Assembly (NCBI GenBank): GCA_030052745.1
Contig: JANBVO010000028.1
Span: 186,001-250,000 of the forward strand
Origin: Pleurostoma richardsiae
Lineage: Eukaryota > Ascomycota > Sordariomycetes > Calosphaeriales > Pleurostomataceae
Direction of reading: 5' to 3'
Length of the DNA stretch: 64,000 nucleotides
The notes below the pieces were generated by a model. The model did no database searches. It was given only the letters and a program-made list of their open reading frames with translations, and was not told the origin of the DNA. Positions within the stretch are counted from its first letter, which is position 1. The number at the start of each line of letters is the position of its first letter. Positions 21,751 through 33,448 of this stretch are shown piece by piece. Made by a program: the position numbers and the translations under genes.

Positions 21751-24255
21751 ATGAATAGACCAGGTACGACAGCTGAGCAGCTGCCATCCTCTCAACTTCG
21801 ATCCCCGACTCTGCGTGCCCCGCCGTTTGCCACACCTCAAGCTTGAGACTCCTCGGCCGGCGCTACCCAGCTTCATGTCTGGCGAGGTCCTATGCTGGTG
21901 GAGAGGGCTGCCGATAGTTATGCGACACATGCTGTATAGTTCTCAGCGCGCTTGCGGCGCATGGCCTTCTCCTGGCCCGCTGTCTCTTCAGCTGTCAAAA
22001 CACGGCCGCTCTCGTTTCTGTCTCCGTCTTTGCTCGCGTGTTACTCTCGAGGGGGGTCGGCTCTATCCCGCGGCTTTCTTTGATCCTGCGTTGTGCCGTC
22101 TTGCTCTCTTGTCGCTTTGCTCTGATACCTGCGTTCTGTGACAGTCTGGCTGATGATTGCGTTGCTTGCTAGGAGCAGTACCCCAGTCGCTTCGCGGCAT
22201 ACCTGCTGGCTTCGGAGGCCAACAACAACCACAGCAGCCGGGACGGGCGGTATCAAATCGGTTACCCAACGGGAAGCTAGGTGAGAGGCAGGCGGTGATA
22301 ACGTGGCTGCTTGCGTAGCATGGTGCTGATGCTTGGAACCCGGTGACAGGAAATAATGGCTCCGGTTGGGCGTTTGGCGGCGGCGTCCCAATGGGCGGTG
22401 CTGCTAGCCTTCAGAATCCGAACAGGCAGATGGGAGGAAATGTCAGTTTTGCGCAAAGCTTGAGCGGGTCAACACCGGCCACGCCTCTCGACCTCTCGTA
22501 CGTCACTTCCTTCTCAAGCTTTCTGCTCTTCATCCGCTTGCACATTCCCGATTAAACCCTCTTCCGCCACTTGCACAACATGAAGCCCAAGAAGCCTCAA
22601 AAAGCCAAGTTGGTTTTCACCAAGACCGCGATGGCGAGCGATTCCGAAAGTGACTCTGTGGAGGCACCCGCGGGCGCGTCCACGAACAAATCCTATTCGG
22701 AAGCCGTGACGGGGTAATATGACGTTCTTCGCTGGCATGCTACTCCCTCCCGCGTGGCGTTCCCTCCCATATATCTTATGCTAGCTGCACGACATACGCC
22801 GATAACATCTATTGAATACCTCTAATTGTGCTGACCGTCTATAGCGAATTTCCGTCACTCTCAGGCAACGCCCAGGTTTCGAACGCCAGCCAGCCGTCGA
22901 TGTGGTCAAACCCTCCGTCAAGGAACATGAGCGGCCCGATCCAGCGGAATCAGCCAACGCCCACACTGTCTTCGCAGCAGAGCCAGCAGGACGACCTCTT
23001 TGCGCCCCCGTCGCGACTGTCTTCAGCCCAGTCGTCCTTCAGATTCGGGGCACAGGGCACTGCCAGCCAACCGGCCCAATCCCAAACGGGAAATTCCGAT
23101 GATTTCCCACCTCTAAGCCGAAATGTAAACGGCGAGATTGGTTCAGAGCGTGGTGCGAGTCTAATGACTAGCTTGGGATTTGGATCCCAGGGCAGTGCGA
23201 GCGCATCATCAACCCAGGCAAGCAGAGCGGGAAATGGCCTGCTCAACGCGTTGTCAGCGACTTCTCGGGCAGCGGAAGCTCGGTCGCCAGTGGGTATGTT
23301 TACATCATGCTCGTAACTCAGAATCGCTGCTAAATATACGTTAGGCACACGCTCTTCTCAGGATGCCCGGAGCCCTACGGTAGATGAGGAATTGCGCCAC
23401 AAGGATAGCTTGACTTCGCAACCATCTATACAGGACAGTGCCTCGCAGTCAGCGGGACCCAGCAACCCTTTGGGCGCTATCGGAAACGACGCACCTAGCA
23501 GCAAAGCAAAGGACGAAAAAGACGATGATGCTCCTCAGCCGCACGACCCTCTGGAGGGGATGGCCCCAATCGACAAGTTTGGCTTGAAGGGCCTGCGCAC
23601 CCTCATGAACAACTACCCGGACTACAATGCCCTGATTTGCGGTATTGACCCCGCATCACTTGGCTTGGATCTGAGCTCGTCTGAGTGAGTCAACACCGTA
23701 CCACTAGAATGGACCGTGCTTACGCGCCTAAGTAGGCCTCTGTCCTCTCAAGTCTTCTCCCTCTTTGACGATGTGCCTCCACGACCCTCGATTCCGAAGT
23801 TTCGCCTTCCAGAATGCTATAATGTGACGAACGTGCAGCCTATCGAGCATAAGATCCCAAGCTTTAATGAAGAGACGTTGATGTGGATATTCTACAGCTC
23901 CCCTGGAGATATCAAGCAACACTGGGCCGCTGCCGAACTGTGAGTCAAGATATGCTTTCGGTTAGGATGGATATATGCTGATATCGTATCCGTCACAGGC
24001 ACAATCGTAACTGGAGATGGCACAAGAAGCTACAGATATGGTTAACTAAGGACGACATGCTGCTGCCGCAAGTGCTCAGTCCGAACCACGAGCGAGGCTA
24101 CTACATTATCTGGGATACGGTGAACTGGCGAAAGGAAAGAGTAAGTCGACCTTTCTAGGATCCAAGCTAGAGCTCGCCCTGGCTGACGTTCGGTTTAGCG
24201 CGAATTCACACTGCAATATGCAGACCTAGAGGCTGCTCCTGCGCCGATCGCTTAA
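21751..24255 (+). CDS. not2: CCR4-NOT transcription/deadenylation complex subunit NOT2
   Basis: NOT2 is a core scaffold subunit of CCR4-NOT, which shortens poly(A) tails and affects transcription; it pairs with NOT3/5 through its C-terminal NOT box. Eight exons (21751-21763, 22173-22280, 22350-22497, 22845-23293, 23345-23684, 23736-23939, 23999-24140, 24199-24255) give 486 residues with all phases matching. The N-terminus is Gln/Gly/Pro-rich. The family motifs LDLSEFPSLSGNAQ and DDFPPLSR follow. The C-terminal NOT box runs from DKFGLKGLRTLM through FYSSPGDIKQHWAAAEL to GYYIIWDTVNWRKE. Exon 1 codes only 4 complete codons and is followed by a 409-nt intron, the longest in the gene. The intron between exons 3 and 4 (347 nt) contains a second candidate first exon. 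Confidence 0.9.
22580..22713 (+). other. Candidate alternative first exon of NOT2
   Basis: Inside the 347-nt intron, ATG 22580 (context CAACATGA, A at -3) opens 44 codons rich in Lys, then Ser/Glu/Asp, ending at a GTAATA donor in phase 2. That is the phase of the regular exon 3, so splicing to the acceptor at 22844 gives ...SEAVTGEFPSLSG in frame. If unspliced, TAA follows at once and the product would be a 45-residue peptide. It could be an isoform made from an internal promoter, or chance. Confidence 0.5.
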
Positions 24256-24914
24256 TGTCACGAGCTTCGACTCTAGGTGCTGGCCCCTTGCTAAATTGGG
24301 GAAGAGGCATGTATGCAAGTCCATGGCCGGTGAGGTTACCATAAGGCCTGGTTGGGAACGTAGGCCTGTACAACAAATATGGATAGGCTTAGGACTAGCA
24401 TCGCCATGGTTATGGTAGGAGTTGAGGTCTGTCAATGGCATCCTTGGCCTTTTGGTGGGGTGCGAAATGAGAACACGCCGTGCTGTACCCTGGCATTGGG
24501 CTATCAAACTGGTACCTTTCTTGCAGTGACTGTCGGTGTCTTATCTTCCAACTCGTTGTGACTTGCTTTGAAGCTCAAGCCCCTTTTCCAAGTTGTATGT
24601 GGCGCAAAGAGTTGTCGCGCCTCACGTGGCTTGTCTGGGTCTGAACCGAAAGATCTTGCTACGTTCACCCCACACGCCCTCCGTAAGAGCGGACCCAACA
24701 CTTTGGTGACCAGCCCACTCTTGATTCCGCCGCATTACGGAGTATATTCCACGACCTTGATTCCCCATTTCCCGATAGAAAGCATCGGGCCTGTGCGACA
24801 CTCTTCCCACAGACTTTGTGTGCGTAACATTGTCGCGTCACAGGCTCAGGGCGGCTGGAGACCAACAGCAAACAACATCAGGGAGGCGAACATCATTTCG
24901 GCAAACTGGCGAGG
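24256..24914. other. Intergenic, NOT2 to CUE1-like gene
   Basis: This 0.66 kb stretch holds the NOT2 3' flank and the promoter of the CUE gene. One exact TACGGAGTA lies at 24736-24744. Nothing else was recognised. Confidence 0.5.
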
Positions 24915-25692
24915 ATGGCGAACGACCAGATCAACGTCCCGTCGCTGATCGTGATATTGGTCCTGTCGGGTCTGATCGTGCGGTACCTCTTCTTCTCAAC
25001 ACCGACGCCCCAGGGCCAGCAGCAGGGCCGGAGGCAGCCGCGCGACTCCCAGGCGGCGGCGGCTCGGCTGCGGGAGGCGAACGTCGAGAGGATACAGCAG
25101 ATGTTCCCGCAGGTCGACCGGAGGACTATCCTGTGGGACCTGCAGCGGACCGGGGGCAGCATAGCGGCGACGACGGAGAGGATTCTCGCCGGGAGGCTGG
25201 AGACGGTACGTTTTCTGCTCGTTTTCTCTCTCCCGCTCCCCAGCTTTCCATTCTCGGCCTGTCTCGGGCGGGCAGAGTCTAGACGCCACTACTAAGGAGC
25301 ATTGCTAACCTCTATCTTACCCACAGCCACCGATATCATTCCAACCTCCGCCCCCTCCCAGCTCGAGCAATGCCGCATCTTCCTCGTCTCAAACGCAAGG
25401 CGCCAAGCCTGCAGAGAAACCGGCGCAGCCGGACCTGATCACGCGATACCACCTGCAGGACAAGGTCGCGACCGCGACGACACCGTCAGAAGAGCAGGGA
25501 CAGACTACCGAGAGTACGGGCAACAGTGGCAAGAAGGCAGGTTGGAGCTCGAGCAGGGAGGAGAGGCAGGCGCTGCTGCAGAGGAGGCGGGAGGAGATGA
25601 TCCTGGCGGCGAGGCGGAAGATGGAGGCCAAGATCGCTGCTGAGAAGGCTGCTGCCGCGGGCTCTGCGCCTGCGGCTAGGACGGGGAGGTGA
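24915..25692 (+). CDS. cue1: ER membrane CUE-domain protein, Cue1-like ERAD factor
   Basis: Yeast Cue1 anchors the E2 Ubc7 at the ER membrane and stimulates ubiquitin-chain growth on misfolded proteins. Two exons (24915-25205, 25327-25692; intron 121 nt) give 218 residues, close to the 203 of the yeast protein. An N-terminal membrane segment (about residues 8-27, SLIVILVLSGLIVRYLFF) is followed by a CUE domain (about 52-95) with VERIQQMFPQVDRRTILWDL. A low-complexity Pro/Ser linker comes next, then a basic amphipathic C-terminal helix (SREERQALLQRRREEM) that fits the Ubc7-binding region. The stop codon TGA lies inside a perfect AG|GTGAGT splice donor (25687-25694), so a 3' intron is possible. 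Order of segments matches Cue1 well. Confidence 0.85.
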
Positions 25693-26803
25693 GTTGCTGG
25701 ATAAGAAGGACACACTGTCGTCGATAGGAGGGAGTGAGGGCAGCCGGTCTTGTTGAGCTTGCGTTATGGCACTGGTTCGATATTGCGGGCAGGAAGCATC
25801 ACACTGCCAGGAACGACGGGAATGGTATATAACACCTCGCGAGCCCATATGGGAGTTGGCCCGGTTGACTCCCGGGGAAAGGGGAGGGCCTATTCTACGA
25901 TTTCGGAGTTTGGCAGCATGGCTTTTGAATCCAGGATTACTCGTTTGCTGCCTTGTTCCAATAAATGCACTTCCTGAAGAACTATCACGCTGCGGCTAGC
26001 CGACATAGGGAACAAGATCTCACCTTTGCAATAAGCAGACCTCTGCACGTGTAGAGCTGGCCTTCAGTGTGTGGTCACAATTGTGCGCCACCGATAACGG
26101 GCGTCACTCGGGTCGATCCAAAGTCAACCGGGAACTGTCGGCTATACAGTGCACCAACGTCACACCTACCACATCCAACATGCCTCAACAGATAAGAGTG
26201 TTCAGTACTCTGTATGGTACTTGGAACGTACCTTGGACCAACGAAACCCGTGTTGCCCCCGAAGATTTCTTTCACAGCTATACTATAGTTTTGGTGGGAA
26301 GGGAACCTTGGCAAAAGGCGAAGATCACATTCGTGTCGTTGGACCCCACTTGTCCATCCAAGGCTTATCCGATAAGCTTGTACAGGGTCTCACTTTCACA
26401 TGCTTCCTAAGCCGCTCATGAAAAAGGGCCGCTTCCCCAACATTCCTCAGCTTCTTTGTTTTCACGAGCGCACCCTTATTATAGCCTGATACCGTTCTGA
26501 TTCGATTCTTTTCGCATACATCTTGTATACCAAATCATAATATGCAAGCCAGACTGTCTACGAAGAAGGTTATCTTGCAGTTTAGGGGAGCATAAGCCAA
26601 CACCAGACTCCCTGGCTTGATTCTGGATCTGGTCATCCTGGCTTGAGCGACGGCACACTTTGGAAGACGATATGGACGATTGGCGGTGACTTTCGCGAGT
26701 TCGAAAGCGTTGATCCAGGACTATCTTACCTTCTTGACTTGACCTTGACCGCCTCTGGACTTATCCTCTCCTTAGCCCTTGGTCCTTTGCTTATCGCCTG
26801 ACC
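25693..26803. other. Intergenic, 1.1 kb
   Basis: Holds the 3' flank of the CUE1-like gene and the promoter of the next gene. Open frames near 26070-26420 on both strands are short and show no family features. Confidence 0.5.
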
Positions 26804-27797
26804 ATGCATCCGCCTATGCGACGTTGGAATAGCATGCATGACTGCACGGCTCAGCACCAGGACTTGAAGAGCGATCGGGGCAAGCTATCCATCATGTTTT
26901 CAGTTCTACCTACGGCGGTGCAAGCGAGGCTTCCACCGCTTCAGTCAATTCGCCGCTCGGTGGGCATGAGAGGCGGCGGCGGCCCATATGTCGCCAATTA
27001 CTCATTAAGCCCGTCTCCGGAGCAGGGGAAGCAGGCTCTTGTTCCCCACTCGAGGAGTACAGGAGATATGGAGAGGCTGGGCGCACAGGCGGTCGTCGAA
27101 TTTGTCACACAAGGTCCGGTCCTAGCGGAACGGGCTTCCGGGGTGGATTGGAAGTGCGGGCAGCAAGGTAGGATGCGGTCAGCCGGCAGAAGTTGTGCGA
27201 CGTGTCACTGACTGGCTGATATCAGGAATGAGGCTCATGGACACTGCCATCATCGAAGCGAATCCCGCAAACGCCGGCTACAGCCCGGCTTTCGAACGAA
27301 AGGCGTACATAGACGGCGTTTCGTTCTTGCTCAAAGGCCTGCCGCGGGACCTTGACGAGTCAGAGATGATAGCGCTGGGCAGCTCACTTCCGACAACGTT
27401 CGGCAGCATGAGCGCAACCGGCGGTTTGCCAAACTCGGCGTCGTCGCAGGCTTACGGTGAACGTAATGTCCTCCACCGCTCGATACAGACTGTGGTGGTG
27501 AAGCTATTCGTCCTGCTACACCTCATCATGCCCTATGTCATCTTCCTGCTGCGACAACTGGCTCAGCTCGAGAGGAAGTACAAGGTGTCCGAGAACGTTG
27601 TGGGCCAGACCATTGAGCTGGCCAATGCCTTTGGCAGGTGCAGCGTGAGCCTGTCCGGTACGATTTACAACATGAGTGATGGCAAGGTCGGTCAGGCGTT
27701 GGCGAATGTATTTGCGTGGGCCATTGAGGGCGTTGCGGGTGGTATTTCGGATGGTGTTGGGGAGGGCCTCGCTAGGGTCGGCGCCAGACCGGAATGA
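26804..27797 (+). CDS. Predicted membrane protein of unknown function
   Basis: Two exons (26804-27167, 27226-27797; intron 58 nt, phase 1) give 311 residues from the first ATG. A start at ATG 26894 (MFSVLPTAVQ...) is also good and gives 281 residues; the extra 30 residues look like leader sequence. One clear transmembrane stretch lies in the second half (VVVKLFVLLHLIMPYVIFLL), followed by RQLAQLERKYKVSENVV. A second, weaker hydrophobic Gly/Ala segment occurs near the C-terminus (NVFAWAIEGVAGGISDGVG). Between the termini are a Gly/Ser/Pro-rich region and a short Cys-containing GVDWKCGQQG joined across the intron. I do not recognise the family. The splice fit and even composition suggest a real gene. 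Confidence 0.75.
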
Positions 27798-28346
27798 GAG
27801 CAAATGGCAAGGACATACGGAGTATAGACATGGAACATAGAGACGACGAGATACATATACCTACATATCTGGCGGGTCGGTATAAGTCGGTACGGCGTTT
27901 ATTAGGCAGGAGGCAACATGATATTCTTACCCCAGGAGATCCATGCAGCAGCATCCGTACAAGTTACCGTAGTAATCAAATGGATGAGAGGCCTATTAGC
28001 CCGCTTCCGAAAGCAAGTGGAGACTTGACGGAGGCAGATCCGGAAGCTCCCGCCGCCGCTTCGTCTTAAGGAAGTCCTGGTCCGGTCCATCGCGGGTAGG
28101 ATTATCGTTTACCCGCTTCCGGATCTTATCGAGTGGCCAAACGCCCATCTTTTTTTCCTTATCGGTCGTGAAGCTAGAAGAACATGCGAAGACCCTGGAA
28201 ATTTTCCGGACATTGCCATCTCATACCACGCTGCTGCATTCTTTTCTCGAGGATCAGCACTGACGGTTCGATTGGCCGTCTTGATTCTCCATACTCCCCT
28301 TCATTCTTTCTGTTCTTTTTCACTCTCTTGTATTTGATATTCGAAG
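27798..28346. other. Intergenic, upstream of MSS116
   Basis: About 0.55 kb. An exact TACGGAGTA lies at 27816-27824, just past the preceding stop codon. A T-rich stretch (28300-28330) precedes the helicase ATG. No other feature seen. Confidence 0.5.
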
Positions 28347-30407
28347 ATGTTCCGGAGATCTCTTGCGCGTCAGGTTCGGCTCTGCCGGCCAGCGCGTGTC
28401 TCGGCTCTCCCAGCACTGTCTCCCCTATCTCGAGCCGCCCTGCACAACAGTCCTATCAACCATGGAGCCGTTGCATCCCTGAGCTCCTTGAAATCAGTCC
28501 TCGCGAGCCGGGCGTACTCTAGCGCCGCAGTTGCTGATGCTCAGGCTCCTGCACCTGCACCTGCCGCTCCCGCAGCTCCCTCCACGAAGTTCGCGGACCT
28601 GCGATCTCTCGGCGTCCATGAGAGCGTCGTTCGTGCCATTACGGAGGGAATGGGCTACGAGAATATGACAGATGTCCAATCAATGACTCTCGGCCCTGCT
28701 CTTGCGGGCAAGGACATGTGAGTACACTACAAAACTCTCTCTGTCTTTACACATCATGTTCTAACAGCATGCAGCGTCGCTCAAGCGAAGACCGGCACGG
28801 GAAAGACGCTCGCGTTCCTGGTTCCCATCATCCAAAATGTGATCAACGACGAACCGCGCCTTGGCTTCCGTGAGCCTGGAAAATATGTGAGAGCAAGGGC
28901 AGACGACATCCGGTCCATCATCATTTCTCCTACCCGTGAACTTGCCGAGCAGATCGCACAGGAGGCCGAAAAGCTCTGCCGTTTCACGAGCGTAAGAGTC
29001 CAGAGGGCCGTCGGAGGCTCGAACAAGAGCAGCATGCTCAGGCAAACTCGACGTGACGGCTGCCATATCCTCGTCGCAACGCCTGGCCGTCTGCTCGACC
29101 TGCTCAGTGATGAATACAGTGGAATTGACGCCCCGAACCTGACGTCTCTGGTGCTCGATGAGGCGGATCGCATGCTGGAAGTTGGATTTGAGAAAGAACT
29201 GCACGACATCATTCGGCTGCTGCCCGACCGCTCTAAGAAGTCGAGACAGACCCTGCTTTACTCGGCCACGATACCTCAGAATGTGGTCCAGCTAGCGAGA
29301 AGCTACGTCAACCCGAACAATTTCGAGTTCGTGCAGACAGTCAAGGCCGATGATGTCCTTACCCATCACAAGGTCCCCCAGCATATCGTTCCGATCAAGG
29401 GCTACGAGAACTACTTCCCCACGCTGCTTGAACTCGTCGAGCGAGCGATGAATGGAGAGCATGGTCCTGAGCCTTTCAAGGCCATTGTCTTCTTCCAAAC
29501 TACCGCCATGGTGGAACTTGCCACGGACATCCTTCACTCGGCTGCACGCGCCAAGCGCGGCTCGCTGCCGCGGATTCTCAACATCCACTCCAAAAAGACG
29601 CAGCAACAACGTACGACTGCGGCTGAGACCTTCAAGCAGGAGAGATCTGCAATCCTCCTCTCCTCCGATGTCACAGCAAGAGGGATGGACTTTCCCAACG
29701 TTACGCACGTCATTCAGATGGGAGTACCTCCGAGCCGAGAGCAGTACATCCATCGTCTAGGTCGCACTGGAAGAGCGCAGAAGAGCGGCCAAGGCTGGCT
29801 TATCGTGTCTGAGAAGGACGTCCCGGCCGCAAGGGATACACTGCCCGGCCTTCCGATCAAGCGCCATCAAGGACTCGAGAGTGCACAGGCGGACCTGGCG
29901 TCAGGAGACCAGGCGGACCTGCCGAAGCACGTCGAGCTCGTTTCTGAAGTCTTGAAACAGATTGACGGCTCCAAGTTCACATTTGCTTACCTCTCGCATT
30001 TCGGTGGCGTGGACAGGAGAGAGGCAGCCAGGATGGTTGAGCAGCTGAACAACTGGTCACGTTATGGCTTTGGCTGGGATGAGCCTCCCGCTATTCCTGC
30101 TGGAGTGGTCCAGAAGCGTGGCTTAGGCGGGATCCCTGGGATCAACATCGCGTCTACTAGACGGCGAGACTCGTATGGCGGCGACCGCGACCGTGACCGC
30201 GATCATGCGCCGTCTGGATTCGAACGTCGTGATCGGTACCAGGACGAGGATCCGTTCAGCAGGATAGCACCACGATCTGGGGATCGGGGACAATCAAGAG
30301 GTCGGCCGCGTTCCGGAGGATGGGAGCAGTCTGGAGGTCGACCCCGACGCTCCAGTTTCAACGGCCGGGGTTCCCGGGAGTACTCCCGGCCTGAATCCAG
30401 TTTCTAA
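28347..30407 (+). CDS. mss116: Mitochondrial DEAD-box RNA helicase, MSS116/CYT-19 type
   Basis: These helicases act as ATP-driven RNA chaperones in mitochondria, helping group I and II introns to fold and splice. Two exons (28347-28717, 28775-30407; intron 57 nt) give 667 residues. An Arg-rich, acid-free N-terminus (MFRRSLARQVRLCRPARV) fits a mitochondrial presequence, followed by an Ala/Pro repeat. Helicase motifs in order: Q-motif region around TDVQSMTLG, Walker A AKTGTGKT, PTRELAEQ, ATPGRLLDLL, LDEADRM, SAT, the RGMDFPNV region, and HRLGRTGR. After the helicase core comes a C-terminal extension with GGVDRREAARMVEQLNNWSRYGFG, and a tail rich in Arg, Asp and Gly (RDRDRDH, RGRPRSGG), as expected for a basic RNA-binding tail. 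CYT-19 and MSS116 are close relatives; I cannot separate them here. Confidence 0.92.
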
Positions 30408-30949
30408 GGAGACGGGAGCGCCTCGTCGATAACGCACACCCTCGCGGAGATTCGCCTCAGGTATCTCTCCAGAGCATCCATATTTGCGGTTCTCATGTTC
30501 TCGGCAGGCGATGTATTTATAGTCACAGGGCCTCTTGTCTGAGGCCTCGTTGTCCGAGGGCTGATCAGCGTCGAAAAGCAGGACAATTTCGATGTATCAT
30601 AAGCGGGAGAGAATTTGGGCCTCTGCATAGACGGTGTAGGTTACTGGGTCAGGATGGCGTTGGGGTCTCTGGGCTGCTCATCTCCTCTTTTTGTTTCTCC
30701 CCCAAAAAATATCAGTGTATAATACAAGCAGCCAGCCTGAGAGCTCGCAATCAGTTCGATACCCAGTGGTTGGGCAGATAGAATGTGATGACTGGATGGA
30801 TACCTACCTTAGTTGTGCTCTCATCTCCAACTCCATGCTTCTCTTCACCGGAGTCATGATATCTCCTCCACTCCTTCCTCTATGCAGGTCGGATGCCTTC
30901 TTCCCTTTAGTCTCGAACTCTCGATCGGCGTTGTAACGGGTTAAAGACA

Positions 30950-30956
30950 TTTAGCC
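30950..30956 (-). promoter_or_regulatory. Possible XlnR/XYR1 box (GGCTAAA)
   Basis: TTTAGCC on the plus strand, reading GGCTAAA on the minus strand, is the known XlnR recognition core. It sits about 860 bp before the xylanase start within the near-palindrome TTTAGCCTAAA. The motif is short, so chance is possible. Confidence 0.3.
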
Positions 30957-31243
30957 TAAATATTATCCGGGCAGCTCTGATCAATCTCATGTCTTCAATC
31001 GGTTCCTAAACTGAAAGCTGGGGTTGCCAGGGGGCTGTCTCCGCACCACTACCTCGATAGACTGACTACCCATCACCGGCCTCTGGGAATGCCTCCACGT
31101 TTTCAACCCCAACCTTGACTTCCAAACGCTAGCATGGACGCTAGCATAGACTCACGGTAGATGGTTCCGCTGAGCCGTGGACGGGGAAGACGACCTCTTG
31201 CATACGCACCAACTGGGATCTTAGCTGGTCAACCAGCACTCAC

Positions 31244-31250
31244 TTTAGCC
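31244..31250 (-). promoter_or_regulatory. Possible XlnR/XYR1 box (GGCTAAA)
   Basis: A second TTTAGCC, about 565 bp before the xylanase start. A CCCCAG (CTGGGG, CreA-type SYGGRG) occurs nearer the gene at about 31537. Assignment rests on motif identity and gene context only. Confidence 0.3.
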
Positions 31251-31813
31251 GGCGCTGGTGGGCGACTGGCCGGGTGCAACTTCAACCGCGGTCCGGTAAC
31301 TACGTGCGGAGGCAGAGAAAGAGGACTACGCGATGCTACCTACCCCAATCAACCCTTCGCGGGATTGGTGCTTTTTTCCTGTTCTCTCACCTGGCGACTG
31401 CAGGGGCTCATCTCGAGTGCATCGAGTCGAGCTCCGGCCTCCCAACGACCCGTCTCATGGGTGCTGGCCCAATCTCATGCATATCATTATTGCCTGTGAG
31501 ATGAATCGGCTGCTTGGGTTGAACCTGAAGACGCCCCAGGGGGCCCGGACCGGGTTCTCCTCACATAGCATCGCAATGAGCCACTTCCTCGGTATGGCTC
31601 ATTCTCCCGTGGTGCAGGATATGGTCCGTCATGCCAGCTACGGACGATGCGGAGGCGATGGGATGAACCAGGGCCTGTGTAAGGACCTATATCTTGCGAT
31701 GCTCCTAGTTCCTCGGTCGTTGACTCCCTCCGCGCACCCTGGCCTCCTCTGCTTCCGCTACGCCAAGCAGTTGTTTAAGCACCCGTGCCATCAGCTCTTC
31801 TCCGACTGAAAAG

Positions 31814-33058
31814 ATGCGCTTCCCGTCGTTCGTGGCTCCACTTGTGGTGCTGCCTCTCGTCTCCGCGCAGTTGGACTATCTGGCTAAGAAGGCCGGGAAG
31901 CTGTACTTCGGGACAGCCACAGACACGAGCGAGTTGAGCAACACGACGTATTTCAAGATCTTGACAGACACGCGAGAGTTCGGCCAACTCACTCCCTCCA
32001 ATGGCCAGAAGGTTAGCGATCTTTTCACCCCCTGAGCCACCACCCCTGCCTATGGCTAGTTCGCCACTGACCCCTTATTCTGCGAACAAACAGTGGGAGT
32101 TCGTCGAGCCAGAGAACGGCGTCTTCAACTTCACCGAGGGCGAGGTGGTCACCGACCTCGCGGCCCGGACCGGCCAGGCGCTGCGCTGCCACAACCTCGT
32201 CTGGCACAGCCAGCTGGCGCCCTACGTGGACGCCTCGGCCTGGGACCGCGCCAACCTGACGGCCATGCTGGCCGAGCACGTCTACCGCGAGGCCTCGCAC
32301 TGGCGCGGGCGGTGCTACGCCTGGGACGTGGTCAACGAGGGGCTCAACGAGGACGGCACCTACCGCGACGACACGTTCTACCGCGTGCTGGGCGAGGACT
32401 ACTTCCTCGTCGCCTTCCGCGAGGCGGCGCGTGCGGACCCGGGGGCGCGGCTGTACTACAACGACTATAACATCGAGTCGCCGGGCCCCAAGGCCGAGGG
32501 CGCCAAGCGCATCGTCCGGCTGGTCCAGGACGCGGGGCTGCGCATCGACGGCGTCGGGCTGCAGAGCCACTTCATCGTGGGGAGCACGCCGACCATCGAC
32601 GAGCAGATCGCCGCCATGGAGGGCTACGTCGCGCTCGGGGTCGAGGTCGCGCAGACGGAGCTCGACATCCGCATCGACCTGCCGGTGAACGCGTCGAACC
32701 TGGAGCAGCAGAAGCAGGACTACAAGCACTCGGTCGGCGCGTGCATGCAAGTCGAGAAGTGCGTCGGCACGACCGTCTGGGACTTCTATGACCCGGTGAG
32801 TCTACTAGTACGGCGTACAGAGGGAAGGGGGATCCCCATGCTAACGTGATGTTCGCTGCTCTGTAGTTCAGCTGGGTGCCCGGCGTCTTCGAGGGCCAAG
32901 GCGCTGCCACTCTGTACTTTGACAACTTCACGAAGCATCCGGCCTATTACGGCGTCGTTGAGGCACTTACCAACAAGACAAAGTGCAAGAAGCGCGGGAA
33001 GCGAGCCTCGCGTTCCACGATGAGCAAGCCCCTTTTTGAGGGAGACGCTTGGAATTAA
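31814..33058 (+). CDS. Secreted GH10 endo-1,4-beta-xylanase
   Basis: GH10 enzymes cleave the xylan backbone outside the cell. Three exons (31814-32011, 32094-32795, 32867-33058) give 363 residues. A signal peptide (MRFPSFVAPLVVLPLVSA, cleavage before Gln19) leads directly into the catalytic domain (AKKAGKLYFGTATD...). Catalytic residues are visible: acid/base Glu148 in WDVVNEGL and nucleophile Glu255 in TELDIR. NLVWHSQL and YYNDYNIE are family motifs. The domain ends at HPAYYGVVEALT. No CBM1 or linker is present; instead a basic tail (KCKKRGKRASRS) ends the protein, which is unusual for a secreted xylanase. Exon 2 has extreme GC at third positions. Its promoter carries two possible XlnR boxes. 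It converges on PEX7. Confidence 0.93.
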
Positions 33059-33448
33059 CTTTCGAAGTAGACTATACTGAGCATAAATACATTCAAATCG
33101 ATGCCACGCGTGCTTCTGGAGTATTTTAAATCGTAGACGTGACACCGGGATAGAAGAAAAGGAGTAATGGCCGATTCTCGACATATCTCTCCTGATATGC
33201 CCCTGGAAACAGAAGCGAGCCATTCTGGTATAAACATGTATACAATGTCCGCCCCAGTCAAACGGGGCCTCGATATAACTCAGTAATATCCGCTGTGCGC
33301 CTCTATATGCAAGTCTAACTACTAGTACCAGGGTGCGAGATTGTTGTTCCTCAAACCCGAGATATTTCCAAAACTTTTCCCATCACCAGTGAAACAAGAC
33401 GACCAACTGTGGGTCATCTCTCTTCCTCCGTCATTGTCTCTCCTCTTC
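33059..33448. other. Short convergent intergenic region
   Basis: This 390-bp stretch contains the 3' flanks of the xylanase and PEX7 genes. Nothing else seen. Confidence 0.55.

Larger units (their letters stand above)
30408..31813. other. Intergenic, xylanase promoter region
   Basis: A 1.4-kb gap with no convincing gene. It should carry the promoter of the GH10 xylanase. Two TTTAGCC boxes and CCCCAG/CTGGGG-type sites are listed or mentioned separately. Other open frames are short. Confidence 0.5.
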
